This document shows positions 1 to 7,270 of a stretch of 11,509 nt of DNA, piece by piece; the stretch's first letter is position 1; each line of letters starts with the position of its first letter. Both the position numbers and the translations under genes were made by a program. Origin of the DNA: an uncultured Flavobacterium sp. (GTDB taxonomy: Bacteria > Bacteroidota > Bacteroidia > Flavobacteriales > Flavobacteriaceae); assembly GCF_946479975.1 (NCBI RefSeq), contig NZ_CAMLIX010000166.1, positions 1 through 11,509 on the forward strand, given 5' to 3'. A model generated the notes under the pieces. It saw only the letters and a list, made by a program, of their open reading frames with translations. It was not told the origin of the DNA and did no database searches.

Positions 1-415
1 CTGTTGATAATGAAGCAACTGCTCTTTTGTTTAGATCAGCACCTTTTACAATCCCGATAGCTCCCGTTAAAGTTGCTTTCTTTTGTGTTCCATAACCTAC
101 AACAACAACTTCCTGCATTTGATTTGTCACTGATTGCATTTGTATTTTTACAGAAGTTTTTCCTGTAACATCGACCGTCATATCTTTAAATCCGATATAA
201 CTAACATTTAATAATGTTTTTTGGTTGGGTACATCCAACTGAAAACTTCCGTTAAAATCTGTCGAAGCTCCTGTTTTTAAACCTTGGATCAAAACATTAG
301 CTCCTACCAGCGGCATGCCGTCAGAATCTGTAATCACCCCTTTCAACTGTCTTGTCTGTGCCTCAGCAAACAGCGAGACCAAACAAAACATCAAGAATAA
401 TATTCCTTTTTTCAT
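1..415 (-). CDS. SusC/RagA-type TonB-dependent outer-membrane receptor, N-terminal part
   Basis: Outer-membrane receptor that, with a SusD partner, takes up glycans using TonB energy. Only the first 138 residues are in the window; the rest lies beyond the left edge. Seen: a signal peptide (residues 1-20, ending in AEAQ), a carboxypeptidase-regulatory-like beta domain (about 24-95, with GVITDSDGMPLVGANV and the SYIGF repeat end), then the SusC signature EVVVVGYGTQKK at 102-113 leading into the plug. The ATG at 413-415 is the natural start because the signal peptide begins there. It starts 33 bp after the epimerase stop on the same strand with no terminator between, so it probably ends the same transcript. 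A SusD gene would be expected next, outside the window. The substrate cannot be read from this part; the context suggests an amino-sugar or sialic acid glycan. Confidence 0.93.
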   Translation of the reverse strand, partial: MKKGILFLMFCLVSLFAEAQTRQLKGVITDSDGMPLVGANVLIQGLKTGASTDFNGSFQLDVPNQKTLLNVSYIGFKDMTVDVTGKTSVKIQMQSVTNQMQEVVVVGYGTQKKATLTGAIGIVKGADLNKRAVASLST

Positions 416-448
416 AGTTAATAATAATTTGGTTTTTGATTAATTAGT

Positions 449-1651
449 TTATTTTAAAGTGGTCCATAATTCGTACAATCCTCGAGGAACATGGAAACAT
501 CCTTTCCATTTTCCTCCTTTTGCTTCCAGAAGCGGTTTTCCTTCTCTAGTCAGGTAACCAAACCACTCTCCTTTGTATTTTTCATCTCTAAAGTGGTTCC
601 AAGTATAGTCATGAAGTTTTACAAACCATTCTTTGCTTTTTTCATTACCTGTCAGTTTATAAGCTTTTGCAAAAGAAATCATGGTTTCAATGTGTACCCA
701 CCATAATTTTTGATTCCATTGCAGTTCTTGCGTCGGGTGGCCTTTTATATCTAAGAAATAATAAATTCCTCCAAACTCTTTATCCCAGCCAAATTCTGTT
801 GTTTTGATCAGAATCTCTTCGCATTGTTTTACCAGTTCTGGCTTATTATATCGAGCTGCGATATCCATAAGAAACCACATTGATTCATTTCCGTGGCCCG
901 GATTGATGATTCTTCCTTCAAAACTGTCACTAAAAGCACCATTTGCTCCCACATTCTCCATGATGATGCCATGTTCTTTGTTCAAGAAATTAGTCATGAT
1001 ATCTTCAATAAGAGGCGGAACCATCTGGTCAACTACTTCTTTACCAATAACTTCTTCCAACAACAAAGACAGATTGCATAAAATCATCGGAAGCGAAAAG
1101 TTTTTCAATTCTCGTGTGCCGCCAATTGCCTTGCTCCACTTACCTTTTGGATTATTTTGTCTCGAAATAATGTTATTATAAGTATTTACAGCAACCTCTT
1201 TATGTAAAGAGTCGTTTGTAGCTTTATACAATTCGCCAAATGCCATTGCAGCAAAACAGTCTGAAAATATGTTATACGGAACTACTAAAGGCTCTCCCTT
1301 TTGGTTTAAAGAAAAATACCAGTTCCCATCTGCATCTCTTCCATTTTCCAATAAAAATTTTGCTCCGTGAAGCGCTATATCAAGCCATTCCTGTTTTTTT
1401 TCTACTTTATTATACAGCATCGAAAAAGTCCAGACTTGTCTGCCTTGCAACCAGATGAATTTATCAGTATCGTAAACGTTGCCTTGCCTGTCCAAACAAG
1501 TAAAATATCCGCCGTACTGATTATCAATAGAATATTTCTCCCAAAACGGAATCACTTCTTTCAATAATTCATCTTTGTATAAGTCCGCGTATTGATACAA
1601 ATCAGTGTTCTCTAACTGGTCAAATTTGATATCATTATTAGTTTCTAACAT
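449..1651 (-). CDS. nanE: N-acylglucosamine 2-epimerase (AGE, renin-binding-protein type)
   Basis: Interconverts N-acetylmannosamine and N-acetylglucosamine in the cytoplasm; in Bacteroidota this eukaryote-like epimerase replaces bacterial NanE in sialic acid catabolism. The 400-residue length is normal for the (alpha/alpha)6-barrel AGE family, and there is no signal peptide. Seen: the GNVYDTDKFIWLQGRQVWT block (58-76, with Arg71), NPGHGNESMWF around His253, LWWVHIE (317-322), and a C-terminal EWFGYLTREGK...KGCFHVPR block with His387. The two histidines are 134 residues apart, the same spacing I recall for the catalytic pair of porcine renin-binding protein (His248/His382). The match to renin-binding protein is much closer than to cellobiose 2-epimerases, which share the fold. 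It sits 29 bp after the esterase gene and 33 bp before the SusC gene. The symbol assumes the sialic acid role, which is inferred. Confidence 0.9.
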   Translation of the reverse strand: MLETNNDIKFDQLENTDLYQYADLYKDELLKEVIPFWEKYSIDNQYGGYFTCLDRQGNVYDTDKFIWLQGRQVWTFSMLYNKVEKKQEWLDIALHGAKFLLENGRDADGNWYFSLNQKGEPLVVPYNIFSDCFAAMAFGELYKATNDSLHKEVAVNTYNNIISRQNNPKGKWSKAIGGTRELKNFSLPMILCNLSLLLEEVIGKEVVDQMVPPLIEDIMTNFLNKEHGIIMENVGANGAFSDSFEGRIINPGHGNESMWFLMDIAARYNKPELVKQCEEILIKTTEFGWDKEFGGIYYFLDIKGHPTQELQWNQKLWWVHIETMISFAKAYKLTGNEKSKEWFVKLHDYTWNHFRDEKYKGEWFGYLTREGKPLLEAKGGKWKGCFHVPRGLYELWTTLK

Positions 1652-1680
1652 TTACACTATGTTTTTAAAGTTTACTATTT

Positions 1681-2343
1681 CTACTTGATATATTTTTTTA
1701 TGATGGATGCCCATAACAGGTAGCCAGGACCTAAAAGATGCAGTCCGTCATTTGTATAGGATTTGCTCAGCTTGCCGTTTTGATTCAAGAAATGCGGAAA
1801 AAGATTTATAAATTCAGCCTTATTTTCTTTAGCCAATTTTTCTAATTCTATATTCACCTGTTTTATAGTTTCCATTTTTCCTTGATGATTTTTGAAGGTA
1901 TCAAACTCATCATTTGTGGGTAAAATGCTTTGAATATAAATTACCGTTCCAGGACTATCATTTTTTAATTTTGACACTATGTTTTGATAGTTTCTCAGAA
2001 TTATTTCGGTGCTAATTTTTTGAGCGATGTCATTAATCCCAAGGAGAATAAATACTTTTTTAGGTTTTCGTCTTACGATTTCATCCATACGATCCAAAAC
2101 TCCTAAAGTGATATCGCCAGAAATCCCTCTGTTTTTTACTTTCCCTCCTGAAAAAATTTCATCCCAGTTGGCGCAATTCGTTATACTATCGCCCAGCAAA
2201 ATAATTTCGTTTTTCCCCGCTGGCATTGATTCGAAAAAAGAACGCCTTTGGTCATAGAAATAATTATGAAAAACCTGCTTGCTTTCTTGCGCTGAAAGCC
2301 CCATAAAAAGAGTAGAAAAGAAAACACAAATACTTTTGAACAT
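1681..2343 (-). CDS. Exported SGNH/GDSL-family esterase (possible carbohydrate O-acetylesterase)
   Basis: A 220-residue SGNH hydrolase, probably removing acyl (likely acetyl) groups from a sugar outside the cytoplasm. Seen: signal peptide 1-18 with cleavage likely at LSA|Q; block I LLGDSIT with nucleophile Ser53; block II glycine in NRGISGD (71-77); block III LGIND with Asn104; block V DGLH with Asp199 and His202. All four catalytic blocks are intact. The reading frame is open back to 2415, but the ATG at 2343 begins the signal peptide and lies 4 bp after the oxidoreductase stop, so it is preferred; the longer form would overlap the upstream gene and bury the signal. Family members include sialate O-acetylesterases, rhamnogalacturonan acetylesterases and lysophospholipases. 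The epimerase next door favours an O-acetylated sialic acid or other amino-sugar substrate, but the sequence alone does not settle it. Confidence 0.85.
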   Translation of the reverse strand: MFKSICVFFSTLFMGLSAQESKQVFHNYFYDQRRSFFESMPAGKNEIILLGDSITNCANWDEIFSGGKVKNRGISGDITLGVLDRMDEIVRRKPKKVFILLGINDIAQKISTEIILRNYQNIVSKLKNDSPGTVIYIQSILPTNDEFDTFKNHQGKMETIKQVNIELEKLAKENKAEFINLFPHFLNQNGKLSKSYTNDGLHLLGPGYLLWASIIKKYIK

Positions 2344-2347
2344 TTTA

Positions 2348-4147
2348 TTATTTTTTGGCTTTACTATTTCCCGAAAAATCAATTTCTTTCTCAAATGCAT
2401 GCAGGCTTTCATCAATTAAGATTGCCAAATCTCTTTTGCTTATTGGCTTTGCCGAATAATTCCCTTTTTGGATTTTAGCACCCGCCTTTGCCAAAAGATT
2501 AACTGCTTCCTGCTCTGTAAGAAGCACATGGCTTTTTACAATTTTATTTTTCTTGTCAAACTGATTCAATCCTTCAGTAAATTCTTGAACTGTAATATTT
2601 TGCTCTGGATAAAACCAAGTTCTGTTGGCCCATTTGTAGCTTTCTCCTTTTGTTTTTAAAATTCCAGTAGCAGTAATTTTTTGAATGCTTTCAAATGCTG
2701 GATCTGTAGGTTTCACATCAAAAAGTGGCATGATATACGCTTTCTGATTTAAAAGCGACTGCTGTACTTCTCTCACCGAAACCTGACGTGGCTCAACTTT
2801 ATTTTTTACCGCAATTCCTGCCAAAGTTCCCGCTGCTTGGCCGGTAAGCAAAACCACAGGCTGTAAACGTGTTGCGCCATTAATTAGATTTGAAGCTGAA
2901 ATTGCTTTATCAGAAACAATAAATCCATCAACTTTTTCAGGAATCAAGGATCCTAGCGGTACATTATAGGAAGGTACCGCAGGAAATCCTAAATCTGGGG
3001 CATCGGGGTTTTGTTTGTGGTGATGATCTACAGGATAGTCTCCAACTGAAATTCCTGTTTTATATAAAGCTTCTTTTTGATTGTATGGGTCTGCAACGTG
3101 GTTGTAAGTCAAAAACGAAACTCCTTTTACTCTTCTTCCTTCGCGATAATACGGTGCATAAGCTAATAAATCCGAAGTATTAAATTCGTCGTCAGCCAAG
3201 CCAAGATTCTTGTATCCTAGTTCATTTTGGATATAATAAACAAACTGTAAAGTATAATTTCTCGCTTTTAATAATTCTTTATTTCGATCTTCTCTTGACA
3301 ATTCGACTACATCTAGATATACATCGTTGCCTTTTTTAGGCCAGTTGATCATGTACTTATTATTTGGCATTTTTCCGTAAGTCAGCATTTTGTCGCAGTC
3401 AATTTCCTTGTGATCAACCGTTTCCATGCATGAACCAGTAAAATTCGAAGCTGAATAATTGCTTGGCTTTGCAATAGTCTTGTCAGTTCCTTTGCCATAA
3501 TCTTTTAAAATGGCAACCCAAGTCAAATCCTGAACAATATTATTGGCTTTTAATGGCGCATTGGCTTCTTTGGTTTCTTTTTGAGAATCCATTCCTAAAC
3601 GATAAGCAGCTCCAGCCATTTTTAGCGTTTCACCGATATCTGTAGCGTCAATTGTGATTTTTGCCTGAACCTCTAGAATATCATTTTTATCATTTTTAAA
3701 AGTCGCTCCTGTAACAGTATTTCCTATTTTTAAGATGGTCACCACATAATAACCATGAATAATTTCGAGTTTTTTCTCTTTTGCTGCAATTTGATTGAAA
3801 ATCTTATTCCCAACTGAAGGCTCAAAAAGCGTGTTGCTTACCCATCCTGTTTCAAGAGCCGCTGCTCCACCGTAATAATCTCTCAGTGCGCCTCTGAATT
3901 CATTCCAGATTCCGGAATCTAAATTATGGTTACCATCGCAGGCACCAACTCCCTGCAAAGTAAACATACCTCCTATCCATGGAGATTCTTCAACAATCAG
4001 TGTATTAGCACCCAATCTTGAAGATGCAATACCAGCAGAAGTTCCGCTGGTAGAGCCTCCAATTACTAAAACGTCAACCGTTTTTTTTGTGATATTCTGT
4101 GAATATCCATAACAAAATAAAAAAAATGTAATTATTTGAATTTTCAT
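2348..4147 (-). CDS. Exported FAD-dependent oxidoreductase (FAD_oxidored, PF12831-like)
   Basis: A 599-residue flavoprotein of the family often labelled 'FAD-dependent oxidoreductase' or, misleadingly, 'xanthan lyase' in Bacteroidota. The substrate is unknown; a sugar or sugar derivative is likely. Seen: signal peptide 1-17 (MKIQIITFF..GYSQ), dinucleotide-binding VDVLVIGGSTSGTSAG (24-39) followed by the acidic end of beta 2 (VEE), a second family block IDATDIGETLKMAGAAYR, and the C-terminal FAD-contact block with NGATRLQPV and GQAAG (436-440). After about residue 473 a tail of some 125 residues resembles S-layer-homology-like repeats (ATGIL...F.PEQNITVQEF). The frame is open to 4171, but the ATG at 4147 starts a clear signal peptide and is chosen. 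It lies 34 bp after the acetyltransferase stop and 4 bp before the esterase start, so co-translation with the esterase is likely. Confidence 0.87.
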   Translation of the reverse strand: MKIQIITFFLFCYGYSQNITKKTVDVLVIGGSTSGTSAGIASSRLGANTLIVEESPWIGGMFTLQGVGACDGNHNLDSGIWNEFRGALRDYYGGAAALETGWVSNTLFEPSVGNKIFNQIAAKEKKLEIIHGYYVVTILKIGNTVTGATFKNDKNDILEVQAKITIDATDIGETLKMAGAAYRLGMDSQKETKEANAPLKANNIVQDLTWVAILKDYGKGTDKTIAKPSNYSASNFTGSCMETVDHKEIDCDKMLTYGKMPNNKYMINWPKKGNDVYLDVVELSREDRNKELLKARNYTLQFVYYIQNELGYKNLGLADDEFNTSDLLAYAPYYREGRRVKGVSFLTYNHVADPYNQKEALYKTGISVGDYPVDHHHKQNPDAPDLGFPAVPSYNVPLGSLIPEKVDGFIVSDKAISASNLINGATRLQPVVLLTGQAAGTLAGIAVKNKVEPRQVSVREVQQSLLNQKAYIMPLFDVKPTDPAFESIQKITATGILKTKGESYKWANRTWFYPEQNITVQEFTEGLNQFDKKNKIVKSHVLLTEQEAVNLLAKAGAKIQKGNYSAKPISKRDLAILIDESLHAFEKEIDFSGNSKAKK

Positions 4148-4181
4148 AATATATAATATTTTTAATAGCAAGATTGAATTT

Positions 4182-5597
4182 TCAGGTTCTCCAAAATATT
4201 TTCTTTTTAGAGAGGAAGGTCGTTATCAAAACAGCTAATACAGTGAATATGAATCCTCTCAGAAATCCTGTAAAAGCATTTTCATTGAATACGTCAAAAT
4301 AATTTGTAATGGATAAAATGGTTAAAACTGGCATCACAACCATTGCCGTCGAAACATAGGCAATCATTGGGTTTTGTCCTGTCAAAACCAAAAATTTAGT
4401 AGCTCTAATGCATTTGAAATAATCACAAACCACAGAGAAAAAAAGTATTGCAAAAAATGCCAGACCTGATGTCACAAAATAATAACTGTATGTTGAAGCA
4501 TCTTTTCTGATTCCGCCTTCATAAGCCTCCAGAAACAATCCTAACATCAAACAGTAAGCTCCTGCCGAAAAAAGTTTTTTCCAAAAAACACCAAATTCTG
4601 AGGCACTTGATCTTAAAACAAAATAAATTAAAACCAACAAGCCTATAGTAACCACAACATTTATTTCTAGTTTACGTACAAATAAAAAACAAACGTTGCT
4701 TGCAATAACTGCTAAAGAAATCAGACTTGCCACAATTGCCTTTCTATCATTTTCTCGCACTTCATTTTGCGGCGCTACAGTCCATTCCTTTATATATTCT
4801 CCAGCAAGAGCTCCTGGAATTACTATAAATAAATATTTTAGGTAATAAAATTTATAAGCCCATGCAAACGGCGTAAAATCATACAATTGCTTTACCCAGC
4901 CTTCGTTTGTGCTGGCTAAGAAAACGGCCATAATAAACGGCAAAACCAATAAGCGATAAGTTGGCTTTTTGAATGTAAAAATATAAATCACACTAGCCAA
5001 AAAACCCATATTTGCAAGAACGATCAGAATAATATCGCTGTAATAAAGATCCAAATCATGATTCTCTTTTCCTTGAAAACTTATTGCCAACAGCAAGACT
5101 AATCCAATTGCAAAAGCAGCTAATTTTATAATCGAACTATTTAATTTTGGATTCTTCGAAATTTTTATAAACGGCAGCGTATCCGTTGAAAACATAAAAA
5201 ACATCAGAACAAAACTGCCTAAAGAAATTAAGCAGGAAAAAACATCCACAGGATTAAAAATTACAAATGGTCTCATATGCTCAAAAAATATGGCAAAAAA
5301 GACCAATTGAAGTCCTCTAAAAAAGGAGTCTCGGCAGAGCGCCAATTTATTAGCGCCATTTTCTAATTTGCTCCCTAATGAAAAAGGAAATGCGGCGCCC
5401 ATCGAAAACAAAAAGAAGGGAAAAACTAGATCTACCCACGTAATCCCATAAATGTTTGGATTAAATGAGGAGTTGGGAGGCACTTGTGCGTGCGCCATCC
5501 AAGCAGGCAAATACGTAAGGATCATTTGTCCAGAAAGTATCATTGCGATAATCGCAAATCCTCTTAAGGCATCAATAGACAAAGCTCTTGTTTTCAT
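4182..5597 (-). CDS. DUF5009 / NagX-like membrane N-acetyltransferase (HGSNAT family)
   Basis: A 471-residue polytopic inner-membrane protein with roughly eleven or twelve hydrophobic segments. It belongs to the heparan-alpha-glucosaminide N-acetyltransferase group, in which the human enzyme moves acetyl from cytosolic acetyl-CoA to a terminal glucosamine on the other side of the membrane. Seen: the N-terminal family block RALSIDALRGFAII (4-17), AWMAHAQVP with His36, and GITWVDLVFPFFLFSMG (51-67). In human HGSNAT the active-site histidine lies in an equivalent KHASWNG-DLVFP block, so His36 is the likely catalytic residue. A second conserved-looking histidine is His107 (FEHMRPF). Bacterial NagX genes occur in GlcNAc and chitin-use clusters, which fits this neighbourhood. 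It starts 87 bp after the GHL10 gene and ends 34 bp before the oxidoreductase. Activity and acceptor sugar are inferred; DUF5009 proteins are largely uncharacterised. Confidence 0.83.
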   Translation of the reverse strand: MKTRALSIDALRGFAIIAMILSGQMILTYLPAWMAHAQVPPNSSFNPNIYGITWVDLVFPFFLFSMGAAFPFSLGSKLENGANKLALCRDSFFRGLQLVFFAIFFEHMRPFVIFNPVDVFSCLISLGSFVLMFFMFSTDTLPFIKISKNPKLNSSIIKLAAFAIGLVLLLAISFQGKENHDLDLYYSDIILIVLANMGFLASVIYIFTFKKPTYRLLVLPFIMAVFLASTNEGWVKQLYDFTPFAWAYKFYYLKYLFIVIPGALAGEYIKEWTVAPQNEVRENDRKAIVASLISLAVIASNVCFLFVRKLEINVVVTIGLLVLIYFVLRSSASEFGVFWKKLFSAGAYCLMLGLFLEAYEGGIRKDASTYSYYFVTSGLAFFAILFFSVVCDYFKCIRATKFLVLTGQNPMIAYVSTAMVVMPVLTILSITNYFDVFNENAFTGFLRGFIFTVLAVLITTFLSKKKIFWRT

Positions 5598-5643
5598 ATC
5601 CAGATTTTAAAAATCAATTATTTTTGAAACAATATTAGGACTG

Positions 5644-5658
5644 TCGCTTCAAAAGCGA
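5644..5658 (-). other. Small hairpin in the GHL10-DUF5009 gap
   Basis: TCGCTT (5644-5649) and AAGCGA (5653-5658) form a 6 bp stem with a 3-nt loop in the 87 bp gap, the longest gap in this gene run. No T tract follows on the minus strand, so it is not a typical intrinsic terminator. It could be an mRNA processing or stabilising hairpin that sets different levels for the first gene and those after it. Confidence 0.35.
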
Positions 5659-5684
5659 TTTACTTCCTTGACTTCTTAATCAAT

Positions 5685-6812
5685 CTACTTTTTAGCATAT
5701 TCTGCAGAAAAATATTCTGGGAAAGCTTTCAATCCTTCATAGAAAAAGAAAGATTCTCCTTTTACTCCTAATTTTCTGTTGACGTCAATCATCCCCTTTA
5801 AAAAATCAGGTTTCGGATTTACCCCATTTACTTGTAGCAAGACTCCTGAGAAAAATTTATCTTTCTGATCCTTTTTAAGGAATTTTACTTGCTCTTCTAA
5901 TGTAGAAGTATAGCTCTCAATTGTTTTTCTGTAAACCTGCGGAATTACATAATCGCAATAACCTTTGTCCAGCCAAGTTGGCCAGTCTTGCAGATATTCC
6001 TCTTTTGCCCAAGGATGGATGCTTGGAGCCATGCTCACAATCAATTTAGGTTTGATTGCTTTTAATTCTTTATAAAGACCGCCAAGAAAAACGGTCAGTT
6101 TATCAGCGCGCCAAGTTAGCCAATCTGCATTTTTATAATCATCAGGAGGAAGATTCCCGTTGTGCTCCTTTTTATATAAAGCTACTGTATAAGGATCGTA
6201 ACCTCCAAGTGATGGCATTGCAGGTAAACGGTCATCACCTTGAATCCCGTCAACATTATATTTTTTTACAACTTCTATAATCAATGATTTTACAAAATTC
6301 TGAACTTCTGGATCCATGGCATTCATCCATTCAAAGCCATTTTTTGTAACCAGATTTCCTTTATTGTCAATTGCTTTCCAGTTTGGGAATTTCTTTAGGA
6401 TTGCACCTCCATTTTCACCATAAGAAGAAGCAAAACCAAATTCAAACCATGCATGTACTTTTATATTTTCTTTGTGTCCTTCTTCAATCATTTCTTGTAA
6501 TGGATCGCGATCTCCAAAACGTTCCATAATTGGCTTTCCAAATAAATCTTTCATAATCTTACTTGGATACAAAGTCGTTCCTCGATTCCAAACCACTACA
6601 TAAATATCTGTAATACCCGATTTTTTGCAAAGCGCAACAGTCTCGATAATATTTTCTTTAGAATCTAAAGCTTTTGAGGCAACGTTAGTAACCCAAACTC
6701 CTTTTACAGGAGCAATTGGAGATTTGCCATTAATTGATGCTGTATTGCTTGCACAACAAAAAAGCGAAAACAATAAAATAGGTAATAAGGTAATTTTTAA
6801 GATATTCTGCAT
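5685..6812 (-). CDS. GHL10/DUF187-type glycoside hydrolase-like lipoprotein
   Basis: A 375-residue putative lipoprotein with a glycosyl-hydrolase-like TIM barrel (GHL10, also called DUF187 or YddW-like). It probably acts on a glycan in the periplasm or at the outer membrane. Seen: a hydrophobic signal (1-18) ending in LFCC with Cys19 or Cys20 as lipidation site; barrel start KGVWVTNVAS (38-47); HAWFEFGF (120-127); VDGIQGDDR (187-195), the family's acidic strand-end motif with Asp193/Asp194; VSMAPS (259-264); and IPQVYRK (290-296). The frame is open to 6860, but the ATG at 6812 directly precedes the signal peptide and follows a promoter by about 22 nt, so it is preferred. It is the first gene of the run, 87 bp ahead of the acetyltransferase. 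Substrate is unknown; some relatives act on peptidoglycan-like amino-sugar chains. Confidence 0.85.
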   Translation of the reverse strand: MQNILKITLLPILLFSLFCCASNTASINGKSPIAPVKGVWVTNVASKALDSKENIIETVALCKKSGITDIYVVVWNRGTTLYPSKIMKDLFGKPIMERFGDRDPLQEMIEEGHKENIKVHAWFEFGFASSYGENGGAILKKFPNWKAIDNKGNLVTKNGFEWMNAMDPEVQNFVKSLIIEVVKKYNVDGIQGDDRLPAMPSLGGYDPYTVALYKKEHNGNLPPDDYKNADWLTWRADKLTVFLGGLYKELKAIKPKLIVSMAPSIHPWAKEEYLQDWPTWLDKGYCDYVIPQVYRKTIESYTSTLEEQVKFLKKDQKDKFFSGVLLQVNGVNPKPDFLKGMIDVNRKLGVKGESFFFYEGLKAFPEYFSAEYAKK

Positions 6813-6834
6813 TGGTTTTGTCTTTTGGTTTGAG

Positions 6835-6863
6835 CAAATATATAAAATTTTACTAACCACAAC
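6835..6863 (-). promoter_or_regulatory. Bacteroidota-type promoter for the six-gene run
   Basis: On the minus strand GTTG (6863-6860) is followed after 17 nt by TATATTTG (6842-6835). This fits the Flavobacterium consensus TTG-N17-19-TAnnTTTG exactly. The -7 box ends 22 nt before the ATG at 6812, giving a short leader with an A-rich start region and no Shine-Dalgarno sequence. It is the only good promoter match I found upstream of the run. Confidence 0.65.
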
Positions 6864-7217
6864 TTAGTTATTAAAAAATTTTATTAATTAATATTTACCT
6901 TATTTGCAGAAAGTTTTAGGAGTATTATAGAAATTCTCAGCAAATACAGCCAATAAGACATGAAAAACATATTTAAAATATTTTCACATTTTAAGGAATA
7001 TTTTTTTTGAAAAGAAAATTATTCGCACAAAAAAACTTCATACTCACCAAAAATCAAATGAAATATTGAATGTTCAGCAATGAAATCGATTCCATATGGC
7101 GCTTCTTTTTTGCTCAAGAAGCAATGAGAAGCAACTGATTTTAAAAAAACTTTAAAAACAAAAAACTGAGCGGCAAAAGAATCGTTGCAAACAAAAAAGC
7201 GAGAAGTACAAAACAAA
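6864..7217. other. Gene-free leader upstream of the operon promoter
   Basis: About 350 bp with no convincing gene on either strand. It holds a 12-bp perfect palindrome TATTAATTAATA (6882-6893), 19 bp upstream of the -33 box and a possible operator for the adjacent ROK repressor. It also holds the palindrome CCATATGG (7092-7099) and an inverted repeat GCTTCTT/AAGAAGC with an 8-nt loop (7101-7122). The 65-codon frame at 7019-7216 has unlikely composition and is not annotated. Confidence 0.5.
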
Positions 7218-7247
7218 AAAACTCTATAAAACGAATTATAGAGTTTT
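7218..7247 (-). terminator. Intrinsic terminator of the ROK regulator gene
   Basis: AAAACTCTATA (7218-7228) and TATAGAGTTTT (7237-7247) form a perfect 11 bp stem with an 8-nt loop. On the minus strand the 3' arm runs into TTTGTTTTG, a T-rich tract. It lies 24 bp after the regulator stop codon, so the regulator is transcribed separately from the operon downstream. Confidence 0.8.
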
Positions 7248-7270
7248 GGAAAATCTTATAAAAGAATTAT

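Noticed and set aside
804..1181. 125-codon plus-strand frame opposite the epimerase gene
   Set aside because: Antisense to highly conserved epimerase motifs and has no plausible domain of its own.
2344..2415. Longer N-terminus for the SGNH esterase
   Set aside because: Would overlap the oxidoreductase gene and place 24 charged residues before a clear signal peptide.
7019..7216. 65-codon minus-strand frame in the leader upstream of the operon
   Set aside because: Phe/Cys-rich composition, no recognisable motif, starts right at the base of the ROK terminator, and no promoter is seen.
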